A stretch of DNA of 64,000 nucleotides from assembly GCF_028278985.1 (NCBI RefSeq), contig NZ_JANQTA010000004.1, forward strand, positions 32,334 to 96,333, written 5' to 3'. Every line of letters begins with the position of its first letter. Position 1 is the stretch's first letter. Origin of the DNA: Candidatus Nitrosopumilus sp. GTDB lineage: Archaea > Thermoproteota > Nitrososphaeria > Nitrososphaerales > Nitrosopumilaceae. The notes beneath the pieces are model-generated. The model saw nothing but the letters and a program-made list of their open reading frames with translations. It was not told the origin of the DNA and ran no database searches. This document shows positions 41,801 through 50,525 of the stretch, one piece after another. The translations under genes were made by a program, and so were the position numbers.

Positions 41801-43368
41801 AAGGAAGAACAGAGCCAATTGTTGTTACTCCGACAATCTTGCTTGATTCAGACAAGACTACTCTTTCACAGTTTACTGAAGTCAGCACTGAAAGTGATGT
41901 CACTATGAAATCACTTGAGGCATTTTTGGAAGTTCCTGGATTTACTGTCGTGCCTCCAATTCCTGTCTACAATCCTGTTCCACATTATTCTGACTGTCAC
42001 TGTCATGGATTCCTCTGCTCAGGATTCCATTGCCATCACGGTCCACACTTCCACAAGATCAGCGAAACTCCTGCAGTGGTGTTTGATGGCAAATTCATTA
42101 CCCTCCCAGCAGTATGGAACAGCGGTCCACAGGGAGAGCAAGAAAGAAACGATGTAATCTCTGATGACACGTTTGCCCTTGGAGGATTCAATACAGTGCA
42201 ACTTGCAAGCTTTGAGTTAGACCCAGAAGTTCCACCAACTGCAGTATTTGGAGGCCCATATGTTGTCCATGAGGGCTCTACAATCATGCTTGATGGTTCT
42301 GCCTCATTTGATGTTGATCTTCCTGTTCAGCCACTGACCTATTCCTGGGATTTGGATGATGATGGTACTTTTGAGACTCCTGGTGAGACAGTTGAATTTA
42401 CAGATACAGCAGATGGACCTGCAACACCTACTGTTTCATTACAAGTATGTGACGAACATAATTGTACAGTTGATTCAGGAATAGTTCAAGTTCAAAACGT
42501 TGCTCCAACTGTTGAAGCTGGAAATGATCAAGAGGCTGTAATTCATGATTTGGTCAAGCTTGATCCTTCTACATTTACAGATCCTGGATTTGACTGTGCA
42601 GTGTGCTCTACATATGAAGACTTTGTTGGAACTGCCAATTGGGGCGAAGGAAGTGACACATCACTAATCATTGATGAAACCCCTGGAAGTCTTGGAGTGT
42701 TGACTGAAGGCGCTGCATCTGAAAGTCATATCTATCGTTTACCTGGCAAATATGCCGTAACTGTAACTATTGATGATGATGACGCAGGAACAAGCAGTGA
42801 CACATTTATCGCAACAGTCCTTGGCGCTCAAGACCTAAAGAACAGAGTTCTAACAACGCTTGAACCATTTGAATCAGAATCAAAAGACGTTAGAGATACA
42901 ATCAAAAAGATTGAGAAGAGTCTTGAGATAAAACTATGGGAGGATGAGGTGAATCTAAATGATAAGAAAGGAGATAAAGTCTTTGATGAGGAAAAGAGTG
43001 CTGTAAAGAAACTTCTCAAAATTATAAATCCTGACGAGGATGACGATGACGATGATGATGACAACAAGAAGACACCAAGTCCTGAACTAAAGACAGCAGC
43101 TCATTTTGGTATTGATACTCTGGTAAATGCTGACAGGGTATTGACCATTACTGCAATGTTGGAGGCTGAAAACACACCGGTAACAAATCCAAAAGACCAA
43201 AAGAAAGTAGACAAAGAAATTACAAAATCTGCTGAAGACTTTGCAAAGGGTGATTCATTTCGTGATACAGGAAAGCCTGACAAGGCAATAGATAGTTACA
43301 AGAAAGCATGGGAACATGCAATGAAAGCCATCAAACATGCACTAGACAAGCCTGATGATGACGACTAG
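38872..43368 (+). CDS. giant secreted surface protein: signal peptide, thrombospondin type 3-like Ca repeats, ~5 tandem PKD-like domains, Cys/His-rich loop, 2 further PKD-like domains, Asp-rich linker, helical C-terminus
   Basis: 1498 aa; [12 protein letters not shown]..., repeated (V)[43 protein letters not shown]. Confidence 0.92.
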   Translation: MILGMHGRGLLLGVLFSLLLTGFSFSQQAFAVDSDADGLDDSDETSIYATDPFDDDTDDDGILDGTEVNIHGTDPLNSDSDGDGLTDGVEVGLASPQGADSDPGVFVPDADAGATTTNPLSTDTDGGGLPDGDEDLNANGIVDAGETDPNNPVDDVPSNIAPVVDAGSGDTIDEGDTFSYSGSFADPDADSWTATVDYGDGSGIQPLVLIGKTFELDHVYSQDNNSLNAGLPFEVKVSVDDGSDIVVETALVTVNNVLPVVEPIPNLTIDEGDSISIPDVSFIDPGSDVWTASVIWGDSDFEDLVIDSVNKEFDLNHTFLSDGHFIVTITITDGPGVDTDGDGIPDSTTTSAEFVVTVNNVTPTLTPGTDGTINEGDLFSTTGSFVDPGEDPWVVSVDFGDGTGTSNVGFESDKTFLLEHVYDNDGVYDVTVTVDDGADSVFGKFSVTVDNVAPTVDAGNDVTIDEGDLFSSLGSFSDPGSEIPTITVDYGDGSGPQVVVPNPDGSIDLSHVYSNDGVYTVMVSANDGLSSSSDTGTVTVENVLPIVGVDDKTVGDNKDFTATGSFSDPGNDSWSATVDYGDGTGVQPLALNPDMTFSLANNYLSNGAYSVTVAVSDDDGSGVSSFDVGVFVSTSGPGSGLVSPPDVFASFSGDATFTTTDQDIWSPSNDGSASWDLFTPQSWDESDGASDYVTLAKKKLGGGISAGTSGHLSMSAGTENLEGTVDVYYPGDVEIEHLDANTFLAGESVPISSQWTLDSANANIDSSSKGDLTMFFDMGLKEFIDTDVCLLFGCADLFAIPDIDFDTGKTTMFSFDAAGTTNVVPDFVSNALIGTAATFGPVSVEVEDVSVKPSGEVVGFGSNTFSSMVIDIDKVYTNLKCLAAGIPPLPIVCPSFGASVPVPGAKLSYDFFDAKSDIDFIANQELRFNTGILTKLDFSSPVEGVTGSVVDVDVDGSGQVTSVIFSENSEINVVFPQGRTEPIVVTPTILLDSDKTTLSQFTEVSTESDVTMKSLEAFLEVPGFTVVPPIPVYNPVPHYSDCHCHGFLCSGFHCHHGPHFHKISETPAVVFDGKFITLPAVWNSGPQGEQERNDVISDDTFALGGFNTVQLASFELDPEVPPTAVFGGPYVVHEGSTIMLDGSASFDVDLPVQPLTYSWDLDDDGTFETPGETVEFTDTADGPATPTVSLQVCDEHNCTVDSGIVQVQNVAPTVEAGNDQEAVIHDLVKLDPSTFTDPGFDCAVCSTYEDFVGTANWGEGSDTSLIIDETPGSLGVLTEGAASESHIYRLPGKYAVTVTIDDDDAGTSSDTFIATVLGAQDLKNRVLTTLEPFESESKDVRDTIKKIEKSLEIKLWEDEVNLNDKKGDKVFDEEKSAVKKLLKIINPDEDDDDDDDDNKKTPSPELKTAAHFGIDTLVNADRVLTITAMLEAENTPVTNPKDQKKVDKEITKSAEDFAKGDSFRDTGKPDKAIDSYKKAWEHAMKAIKHALDKPDDDD

Positions 43369-43510
43369 TCATCAAAACTAATTTTCAAGCCTTTTTTACC
43401 AATTTTTGTTCTCAAAACATAGCTGATCCCCCTGGAGTTGAATCCTTACAGACCCAAATCGAAATAGAAGCAAACTTAGATTAAATCTAAATCAAGTGGA
43501 AAACCAAGAC

Positions 43511-43620
43511 ATTATTTTCTAAAAAATTCTTAGCCAATATGCACAAAACAGAAGTTGGTCTGTGAATCAACAATTTTGTCCAAAACTGGTTCAAGCCTTG
43601 CTAGACTTGATTCCAAATTT
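43511..43620. repeat. dispersed repeat copy 2
   Basis: See 33232-33345. Confidence 0.9.
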
Positions 43621-43852
43621 TCGGTTTGAGAAAAGAATTGGGTGAGAAACTAGATGAATAAGCAAATAATTTGGTTTCTCACCCATGGACGTTAGATGAT
43701 TTTGATACACACATAGAGATTAAAACAAAATTGGTACATTTGAAGATAGTACTAGTATAAATTAAAAACAAAAAATTATTTTTTAGAACTTTGAATTTGT
43801 GATATTCAAACCCAATCAATTGTTTGAAATTTCTAAAAAAACGGTCTAAAAA

Positions 43853-43969
43853 TTATAGACCTGATTCGTAAATGCATAACCAGCGTTTATGCTCTCTGAA
43901 TTGAAAGTCTGTCTTAAACATACTTCCACAAACACATCTGTATTTTTTTTCTATTTGGAGGACTTCCAT
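43853..43969 (-). CDS. 38-aa C2HC zinc-finger micro-protein (MEVLQIEKKYRCVCGSMFKTDFQFREHKRWLCIYESGL)
   Basis: ATG..TAA; CxC-x11-H-x4-C; downstream of regulatory element at 44003. Confidence 0.55.
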   Translation of the reverse strand: MEVLQIEKKYRCVCGSMFKTDFQFREHKRWLCIYESGL

Positions 43970-44002
43970 GAATCTATTTTGTGAAAATAGTATTTCATAA
44001 TG

Positions 44003-44043
44003 GTGTATTCATTGTGTTGCATTGTGTTGCTACCTGTATATCT
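44003..44043. promoter_or_regulatory. tandem element GTGTATTCATTGTGTTGCATTGTGTTGCTACCTGTATATC
   Basis: Recurring motif in this region. Confidence 0.75.
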
Positions 44044-44143
44044 ATCAGAAAGAGAAATTTTTATGATATTAGATGATGATCAAGAAAGTTCCAACTAGAA
44101 CTGGTTGAAAAAGCAACATCTAGTTCTAAGGAGCAAATAGAAA

Positions 44144-44338
44144 ATGGGATACATGTGTAAAGGTGTCTGTCACCTAAACAAAGCAAGACCTCTTCGCAAT
44201 TCTTTGCGATATCTCAACAATCATCGTTTTTGTTCATTCTGTTCTAATTATTTTGAATCCGAATACATCCGTTGTCCTTGTTGCCATACTCTTCTAAGAA
44301 CAACCCCTAAACGCAAAAAACCAAGACAGTTTTTTTAA
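44144..44338 (+). CDS. small double zinc-ribbon protein (paralog of 49239-49424)
   Basis: MCKGVC...NSLRYLN..RFCSFCSNYF..CPCCHTLLR. Confidence 0.75.
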   Translation: MGYMCKGVCHLNKARPLRNSLRYLNNHRFCSFCSNYFESEYIRCPCCHTLLRTTPKRKKPRQFF

Positions 44339-44469
44339 AACAACTTAGAATGAATATGTTTATGATCTAATGTGTGGAAGTGTGATAATTCCAAATTCAT
44401 CATGTTGAATCCGATATCTAAGCCAATACTTGCACAATAGTATTTGGCGTAAAGCAAATGAAAATTTAG

Positions 44470-44570
44470 ACAATATTTTCTAAAAAATTCTTAATTGATA
44501 GATTTTGGTTCAATCTGATGAGATTCAAACCCAGAAATGGTCCAAGTCTTCTAGATTAGGCTCAAATTTT
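44470..44570. repeat. diverged dispersed repeat copy
   Basis: GACAATATTTTCTAAAAAATTCTTA...GGTCCAAGTCTTCTAGATTAGGCTCAAATTTT. Confidence 0.5.
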
Positions 44571-44591
44571 AAAAAATAAAGAGAGATTTTC

Positions 44592-45074
44592 TCATTTTAC
44601 AATCATTACAGAACAGTGTGATTTTTGACTGACCCCTTGCGAGATGCTTCCAAGTAATATTTTTTCCAAACCTGTTTTTCCATGTGCACCCATGACGACA
44701 AGATCCATTTTGTGTGATTTTGCAAAAGATGAGATTTCATTTGTTGCTGAAATTACTGGAATAATTTTATGCTTTATTGATAGATCTGTTTTCTTTTTTA
44801 CAGGTTCTATCATTTTGGAAATTTTTTCTTCAGCTGCTTTTTCTTCTTTTTTCATTTTTGGAGACGATGCACTTGCATCATGATACCATGTTCCGCGATA
44901 GGCTGGCTTTGTAATGCATGTCAATACAGTAATGTTTGAATTATATTTTTTTGCAATGTCCACTGCTACATCAAAAGCACGAAATGCATTTTTTGAACCG
45001 TCATAGGGAACTAAAATATCTTTAAAAATTGTAGATGCCAATCTATTTTTCACTCCTAAGATATTCGTACACAT
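44592..45074 (-). CDS. universal stress protein (UspA family)
   Basis: DILVPYDGSKNAFRA...DLVVMGAHGKTGLEKILLGSISQGVSQKSHCSVMIVK. Confidence 0.92.
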   Translation of the reverse strand: MCTNILGVKNRLASTIFKDILVPYDGSKNAFRAFDVAVDIAKKYNSNITVLTCITKPAYRGTWYHDASASSPKMKKEEKAAEEKISKMIEPVKKKTDLSIKHKIIPVISATNEISSFAKSHKMDLVVMGAHGKTGLEKILLGSISQGVSQKSHCSVMIVK

Positions 45075-45309
45075 TTTTATTATAAATTATTTCTGAACAT
45101 TTTTCAATATTGTTCTGGTTTATTCTTTTCATAAAAGAAATATTGATTTTTTCATATTAAAAAAAAACATTATTGTAAACCTAGTGGTAATTTTTAAAAC
45201 ATTTACATTAATTTGGCATCATGTAACATAGTTATTCAGACTCTTCAGTTTATCAAAACTTCTGAAAATATTTTCTGTTTAAACAAAAAACAGGATATGT
45301 TACAAAAGA

Positions 45310-45852
45310 TCAAATCTTTCGTGACATTTCTGATGCTAGTTGGACCTCTTCAGTTACTTCAAATGCTGTTAGTAGTTCTAACTCCAAATCAGGATGAGAC
45401 ATGATGATCTTGTTTATGCCAATCTCAAATCCCCCTGCTGGAGGGTGTAGCAGCCATTTGAATTGTCCTTTTTCATCCAATTCAGTAGGTATGGCATAGA
45501 TGATCTCTCCTTGAGGTCCAATCAAAGACATGGTTGCAGGTTTGTGGTCTGCACGAACATCCATTGCACCACTGACAAACACTGTCTCGTATGATTTTAT
45601 GCTAGTATCATATGTATGGACATAGTCAGTTTGTGCGTATGCAGGACTAATCATTTGCAAAATACTGAGTTCTGAAGCGGATTCTTCAGAATTTACTCTA
45701 ATTTGCGGTCTGTCTACTGGTGATTTGCTATTTTCCTCAACCATTGCAATCAACATGCTTGCTATCATCAGAATTAACGATGCAATAAAGACTATTTTGA
45801 AATAATCTCCTACACTTGTTTGTTTGCTGAATCGTGTGTTTCTATGTTTCAT
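45310..45852 (-). CDS. secreted/membrane-anchored hypothetical with beta-sandwich-like domain
   Basis: N-terminal TM YFKIVFIASLILMIASMLIAM then extracellular domain. Confidence 0.7.
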   Translation of the reverse strand: MKHRNTRFSKQTSVGDYFKIVFIASLILMIASMLIAMVEENSKSPVDRPQIRVNSEESASELSILQMISPAYAQTDYVHTYDTSIKSYETVFVSGAMDVRADHKPATMSLIGPQGEIIYAIPTELDEKGQFKWLLHPPAGGFEIGINKIIMSHPDLELELLTAFEVTEEVQLASEMSRKI

Positions 45853-45889
45853 GACAGTATTACGTCATAATTTTATTTTAATTCATGGA

Positions 45890-45922
45890 AAACAATGTCA
45901 CACAATGTGTTGCTGTTGTATT
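45890..45922. promoter_or_regulatory. variant regulatory element AAAACAATGTCACACAATGTGTTGCTGTTGTATT
   Basis: ~40 bp upstream of minus gene 45310-45852; matches 48041-48071. Confidence 0.55.
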
Positions 45923-45965
45923 CGAAGATGTCTCATCTAACAAAGGCCAAATTTGAGATTTGTTC

Positions 45966-46112
45966 CTAATTTATTGTCCTGTCTCTTGTAACTTCAGTAC
46001 ATTGCTTAGTAGGATCTAATGCACGTCTTGAACATTCTGTACTGCAATAATCACTTGCACGGTTATCAAATTTAGTCCCACAACATTTGCATTGAGAAAT
46101 TCTTTTTTCCAA
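45966..46112 (-). CDS. 48-aa zinc-finger micro-protein (MEKRISQCKCCGTKFDNRASDYCSTECSRRALDPTKQCTEVTRDRTIN)
   Basis: TTG start; CKCC...CxxxC. Confidence 0.55.
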   Translation of the reverse strand: MEKRISQCKCCGTKFDNRASDYCSTECSRRALDPTKQCTEVTRDRTIN

Positions 46113-46157
46113 ATTCTACCTCGCAGTTAGTTTTTCAATTTCACAGAATAAATTATG

Positions 46158-46310
46158 CTAATCTCCACCTGCATCGCATGCACACGACTGAAATTCATCA
46201 ATTCTGGAACCACAAAGTGGACATTTTTCATTGTATTCTATTTCCCAAGATTCTTTTCCATAAATTAACAAATGATCATTGATTTCGATTGGGATGTCTG
46301 GTCTTTTCAT
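46158..46310 (-). CDS. 50-aa zinc-ribbon micro-protein (MKRPDIPIEINDHLLIYGKESWEIEYNEKCPLCGSRIDEFQSCACDAGGD)
   Basis: ATG..TAG; CPLC...CAC. Confidence 0.6.
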   Translation of the reverse strand: MKRPDIPIEINDHLLIYGKESWEIEYNEKCPLCGSRIDEFQSCACDAGGD

Positions 46311-46333
46311 GAGTATTTTTTTCAATAATTACA

Positions 46334-46363
46334 GATATACTAGTAGCAACACAATGTAATACT
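46334..46363. promoter_or_regulatory. tandem element GATATACTAGTAGCAACACAATGTAATACT
   Basis: Immediately upstream of ATG 46372. Confidence 0.75.
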
Positions 46364-46371
46364 ACTCATTT

Positions 46372-46560
46372 ATGAGCGATCTTCCCTTTACTTTCCTTGA
46401 GGTGAAAAAAATGAAATCTCTAATAATGTACAAACCAAAACACACAAGATACGTTAGTCTTAGAAACACAATAATTTTTGCTGCATATACTTCTGCATTG
46501 GGCATAATGGTAGGAATGGTATATGCAGGTCTCTACCTACATAAAATTTCATGTAGGTAA
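46372..46560 (+). CDS. small membrane protein
   Basis: 62 aa with one TM helix; leaderless-type promoter. Confidence 0.55.
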   Translation: MSDLPFTFLEVKKMKSLIMYKPKHTRYVSLRNTIIFAAYTSALGIMVGMVYAGLYLHKISCR

Positions 46561-46728
46561 ACCCTTTTTCCCCTTTGCCCATTTTTCTAAATTCAAAATC
46601 ATTGAATAATTTGCTATTGCAATTAAAATAGAAACTAGCTTCTAAATCTGTCACAATTTATGCCTAAATCACTTACAAAACTATGGTTTGTTGGAATAAT
46701 GCATGTTAAATAAAAAACAAGAAAGATG

Positions 46729-46878
46729 CTAACTTATTGTTCCGCTAGCAACAAGAAAAGCACCTATTCCTATTCCCATCACAGCTCCAATTCCCATGCA
46801 TAATAGATCAAATTTCACTACTTTCTTGAATGGAGCGTGAACCATTTTGTCCCATGTTGAAATTTGTTGTGTTTTCAT
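46729..46878 (-). CDS. small membrane protein (MKTQQISTWDKMVHAPFKKVVKFDLLCMGIGAVMGIGIGAFLVASGTIS)
   Basis: Start placed after element 46921-46953 (minus-strand TATACTAGTAGCAACACAATGCAACACAAA). Confidence 0.6.
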   Translation of the reverse strand: MKTQQISTWDKMVHAPFKKVVKFDLLCMGIGAVMGIGIGAFLVASGTIS

Positions 46879-46920
46879 AATAGTAGATATTTCAAAATGA
46901 CATAAATTAACTGCGAATTC

Positions 46921-46953
46921 TTTGTGTTGCATTGTGTTGCTACTAGTATATCT
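46921..46953. promoter_or_regulatory. tandem element TTTGTGTTGCATTGTGTTGCTACTAGTATATCT
   Basis: Recurring motif. Confidence 0.75.
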
Positions 46954-47125
46954 GTAATGATGACCATAATCAATTATGAAAAAATTGGAGGTGACCATGG
47001 AATATTAAATACTAAAGCCTAGTTTTTATTTTTTATATTAATAATACCACCATACACCATTTAATAATGGAACAATTTATTCTCAAAAACATTCCATTTT
47101 ATTTTATTCATAGATTTGAAAAATT

Positions 47126-47555
47126 TTATTTTACTAGTATGATGGGAAGTTTAGTGTTTTGAATAACTCCATACGCAACACTTCCTAGAACTAGTTTTTG
47201 AAGACCTGTTATTCCATAGGAACCAATTACAATAAGATCAATTTTGTTCGGATTAGCAATATCTCAATATTCCATTTGGAATTGAAGAATCAAATTCTAC
47301 ATCAAAATCCAATTGAACTTTTTTGTCTTGTGCAATTTGCATTAACCTGTTGATGGTTTTCGTTGAAAAATCATCCTCGTTTAGAATCTCTTGAATTATT
47401 TTTTTATCAAGAGAGAGATTTTTTGGTTTTTTATGTAATATCGTAAGAAGCATAATTTGAGAATTGAATTTTGGTGCCATCTCGATTGCCTTTTTGAATG
47501 CTTTTCCTGACTGCAGAGATCCGTCAAATGGAACAAGAATTTTCTTAAAAGTCAT
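47126..47555 (-). pseudogene. universal stress protein with frameshift near 47262
   Basis: Frame 1 MTFKKILVPFDGS...SSIPNGILRYC*, then a different frame ANPNKIDLIVIGSYGITGLQKLVLGSVAYGVIQNTKLPIILVK*. Confidence 0.85.
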
Positions 47556-47580
47556 TAAATTCTACCTTAACATACTCAAG

Positions 47581-48003
47581 TCATTTAACCAACAAAACAG
47601 GCATTTTTGCCTTGTTCAGTACATAGTCTGATGCACTTCCAACAAAAATTTTCTTTAGCTTACTGGTTCCACGAGCTCCTATTACTAACATGTAAAACGA
47701 ATAGGAATTGGCAAATTTCACAATATCATAACCTGGATCAGATCCATAGACTAGCTTATACTCAAGAGGAATGTCTTTTTTCTTACATTTTTCAACGGCC
47801 GGATCAATAATGTTCTTTTTAATACCTTTCATAATTTTTTCATTAACCACTTTTTTTGAGGCGCCAATAACGATTGAAGGAGAGGCAGTCACAACATGAA
47901 AAAGGAAAAGTGAAACATTTTCATGTTTTGCAATCTCAACTGCTTTGGAGAGCCCCCTAAAGGAATTTGGGGATCCATCTATTGGTACCCGAATTTTTTT
48001 CAT
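47581..48003 (-). CDS. universal stress protein
   Basis: MKKIRVPIDGSPNSFRG...YMLVIGARGTSKLKKIFVGSASDYVLNKAKMPVLLVK; ORF track start too early. Confidence 0.9.
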   Translation of the reverse strand: MKKIRVPIDGSPNSFRGLSKAVEIAKHENVSLFLFHVVTASPSIVIGASKKVVNEKIMKGIKKNIIDPAVEKCKKKDIPLEYKLVYGSDPGYDIVKFANSYSFYMLVIGARGTSKLKKIFVGSASDYVLNKAKMPVLLVK

Positions 48004-48040
48004 ACTGTCTATTGGTTCTTTTGAAATATTAAACTGATGA

Positions 48041-48071
48041 AAACAATGTCCCACAATGTATTGCTAGTGTT
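48041..48071. promoter_or_regulatory. variant regulatory element AAACAATGTCCCACAATGTATTGCTAGTGTT
   Basis: Upstream of USP at 48003. Confidence 0.55.
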
Positions 48072-48531
48072 TTATCAATCATGCATGCATACTAATTTTG
48101 AGGTGAAAAATTGAAACTAAATGAACAACCAAGAGAAAGAAAAAAATCAGAGCAGTTTGATTTCAAATGTGTTCACTATGATTTGAACAGAACACGGTAG
48201 TTAAAAATTTGTAGATATAATCATAGAAAGATATTCTTCTATGGTTAATTTCAACAAAAGGTATTTGAATTGGTTATGAAATCGTCCTGTACTCTTTATC
48301 TAGAATTCATGTAGGTTTGATGAATTTAATAAATCTCACTAGATGTATTCTTGATCATCAAATACTGGTTGTCAATAACCATGCGTAGGATTTTGAGAAC
48401 ACCAAAAAATAACAATTTGCAACTTATCTATTTTGCTGAAATTGTATGAATTTTGAATCTAAAATTTTTGCAACTGAATATATTCAAAAATTATCAAAAG
48501 GTTTAACATCTATTAAACTTGATATTTTTTT

Positions 48532-49059
48532 GTGAAAAAAAAGCAGAGTCAAACAATAACATTCCGATTAGATCCTGAGCTTATTGAAGAAATTAAAAAA
48601 GACGCAGAATTAGAAAAGATTAACGTAAATTCACTAGTCACAAAAATCCTTGCCAATCATATCTTGTGGGAAAGATACGAGCGTAAATTGGGATTACTGC
48701 CAATGACCAAGCCTTTTGTTCAATACTCTATTAACAAAATGAGTGATGAAGAAATTATCCAACTTGCAGAAGAAGTAGAAAAAGACACGTTTTCAGATAT
48801 ATTGAATTTTATGAAAGGTGAATACTCTATAGAGGAATTTATCGAAATTATAAGATCTTGGCTATATGTGGCATGGATGCAACACGATGTAAATTCTGAC
48901 AAATCATGGTACATTTTGAAGATCAACCATGATCTGGGAGAAAAATGGTCATTGTATGTCAAGACACTCATCACTGAGTTGTTTCATGACATTGTTCAAA
49001 AAAGCTTGGATGTACAATCTACAAAAAATAGAATCACATTCAAATTTCCAAAAGATTAG
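48532..49059 (+). CDS. ribbon-helix-helix DNA-binding protein with ~120-aa C-terminal effector domain
   Basis: QTITFRLDPELIEEIKKDAELEKINVNSLVTKILANHILW. Confidence 0.75.
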   Translation: MKKKQSQTITFRLDPELIEEIKKDAELEKINVNSLVTKILANHILWERYERKLGLLPMTKPFVQYSINKMSDEEIIQLAEEVEKDTFSDILNFMKGEYSIEEFIEIIRSWLYVAWMQHDVNSDKSWYILKINHDLGEKWSLYVKTLITELFHDIVQKSLDVQSTKNRITFKFPKD

Positions 49060-49145
49060 TAATTAAGAATACTATACATTAAACAATCTTACAGATAATC
49101 AAAAATTTGCTGAAAATAACTAAAAGATAGATTTTATTCTTTTGT

Positions 49146-49171
49146 TTACATTGTGTTGCTACCAGTATAAT
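49146..49171. promoter_or_regulatory. element TACATTGTGTTGCTACCAGTATAATC
   Basis: Recurring motif upstream of 49239. Confidence 0.65.
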
Positions 49172-49238
49172 CATTATGTTGTGCAAGTAATGCCATGAGA
49201 AGAAAAAAAGAATTTGAAAAATGGAGGTGGGATTAATG

Positions 49239-49424
49239 GCTCAGATGTGCAAAGGACTATGCCAAACTCTAAAATCCATTCCAATTCCAAATAGTCTTCG
49301 ATATAAAATCGGACAAAAATGGTGTTCATTATGTGCGGTATTTCTGTTTTCAGAGGAAGTAAAATGCCCTTGTTGCAAAACCCGGATGAGATCAAAACCG
49401 CGTAAAAAGAAAATCACTCTTTGA
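49239..49424 (+). CDS. small double zinc-ribbon protein (paralog of 44144-44338)
   Basis: MCKGLC...NSLRYKI..KWCSLCAVFLF..CPCCKTRMRSKPRKKK; start within ORF 49221. Confidence 0.75.
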   Translation, partial: AQMCKGLCQTLKSIPIPNSLRYKIGQKWCSLCAVFLFSEEVKCPCCKTRMRSKPRKKKITL

Positions 49425-49468
49425 TTTTTTTAAAAATTTTTTAATAGAAAATGATACTAGATGGCAAC

Positions 49469-49663
49469 CTAGTATCGAGATTTGTTAATAGTGGCAATCT
49501 TTTTTTGTGATCTGGGTTCTTTGAATTTTGTAGCCTGTTTGGCTACCTTGCCTGCAATTTTGAGTATTTTGCCACTTTTCATTGCTACAGTGGAAAGTAC
49601 AGCCCGCATTTTCTGTTCTTTCCTTTGTGCCTCAATTTCTGTCTGGCTTAGCTTTCGTCTCAT
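49469..49663 (-). CDS. small basic protein
   Basis: 64 aa, K/R/Q-rich; element at 49697 upstream. Confidence 0.5.
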   Translation of the reverse strand: MRRKLSQTEIEAQRKEQKMRAVLSTVAMKSGKILKIAGKVAKQATKFKEPRSQKKIATINKSRY

Positions 49664-49696
49664 GGGATAAAATAGTCAAAAAAGCTATTTGATATT

Positions 49697-49737
49697 CGTG
49701 TATTCATTGTGTTGCATTGTGTTGCTATCTGTATATT
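49697..49737. promoter_or_regulatory. tandem element GTGTATTCATTGTGTTGCATTGTGTTGCTATCTGTATATTT
   Basis: Recurring motif; >50 bp nearly identical to 52788-52845 in inverse orientation. Confidence 0.8.
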
Positions 49738-49854
49738 TGGAATAATTTTCTTTTTGAATCATGAAAGTAAGATTGTTTGATAGTACTAGATCTGGAATTC
49801 TTTTACGACATTTCACATACTATTTTAATTGCGAAATTAGAGGAGTCATTATCA

Positions 49855-50322
49855 ATGTATGAAAAAATCTTAGTACCACATGCAGGCTCTCCTGCAGGGG
49901 ACAAAGCCCTTGAGCATGCTGGTCAAATTGCAAGTACAAATAATTCGGCACTTACTATTTTACACGTAGTTGAACATATTCCAATCCCTCCATCATTATC
50001 TCTGAGTGGAGAAAAAAAACAATTTGCCCAAGATTTAAAGAAAGCACGAGGAGAGATGAAAACACAAATGCACATATTGTTAGAATCAAAAGCAGTAAAA
50101 CTTCGCAAAAAAGGAATTCCTACCAGCATCAAAGTTGTTCATGGTTATCCAGATGAGGAGATTATTCGTATTGCAAATGAAGGAAAATATGACATGGTAA
50201 TAATGGCAAAAAGAAAGAAACTATCTGGAGTAAAAGGCATCTTGAAACTTGGCAGTATTTCAAGAAAAGTACTTGAGAAAATCTTTTGTCCTGTATTGTT
50301 GATAGACGGAGAAAAAAAATAA
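49855..50322 (+). CDS. universal stress protein
   Basis: MYEKILVPHAGSPAGDKALEHAGQIA...YDMVIMAKRKKLSGVKGILKLGSISRKVLEKIFCPVLLID. Confidence 0.92.
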   Translation: MYEKILVPHAGSPAGDKALEHAGQIASTNNSALTILHVVEHIPIPPSLSLSGEKKQFAQDLKKARGEMKTQMHILLESKAVKLRKKGIPTSIKVVHGYPDEEIIRIANEGKYDMVIMAKRKKLSGVKGILKLGSISRKVLEKIFCPVLLIDGEKK

Positions 50323-50324
50323 TC

Positions 50325-50525
50325 ATGTATCAAAGATTGATAGAAAGAGTTGGTTCTACTGGTAAGGTAATTGAGGATTATGGCGGATACGAGATAATTG
50401 TAACAGATAACAAAGAGTTTCCATGGTTTGATGTTTTTAATTTATTAGTTGAAAATGGATTCCAAATCTGGATAGTAAAAGAGAATGATCATTTACAGAT
50501 AATGTCAAAGCCTGAGGTTAATTGA
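50325..50525 (+). CDS. hypothetical 66-aa protein
   Basis: MYQRLIERVGSTGKVIEDYGGYEIIV; between USP and permease, operon-like. Confidence 0.65.
   Translation: MYQRLIERVGSTGKVIEDYGGYEIIVTDNKEFPWFDVFNLLVENGFQIWIVKENDHLQIMSKPEVN

Noticed and set aside
42828-43067. Poly-Ser minus-strand ORF
   Set aside because: Antisense of the GAT/GAC-rich Asp linker in the 1498-aa protein
39081-43283. Several 60-120-aa minus-strand ORFs (Ser/Gln-rich)
   Set aside because: Antisense shadows of the repetitive, Asp/Gly/Thr-rich surface protein gene
44003-44043. Direct repeats ATTGTGTTGC ATTGTGTTGC considered as a CRISPR or satellite array
   Set aside because: Only two tandem units per site, dispersed over 13 kb with TATA-like flanks and no spacers or cas genes
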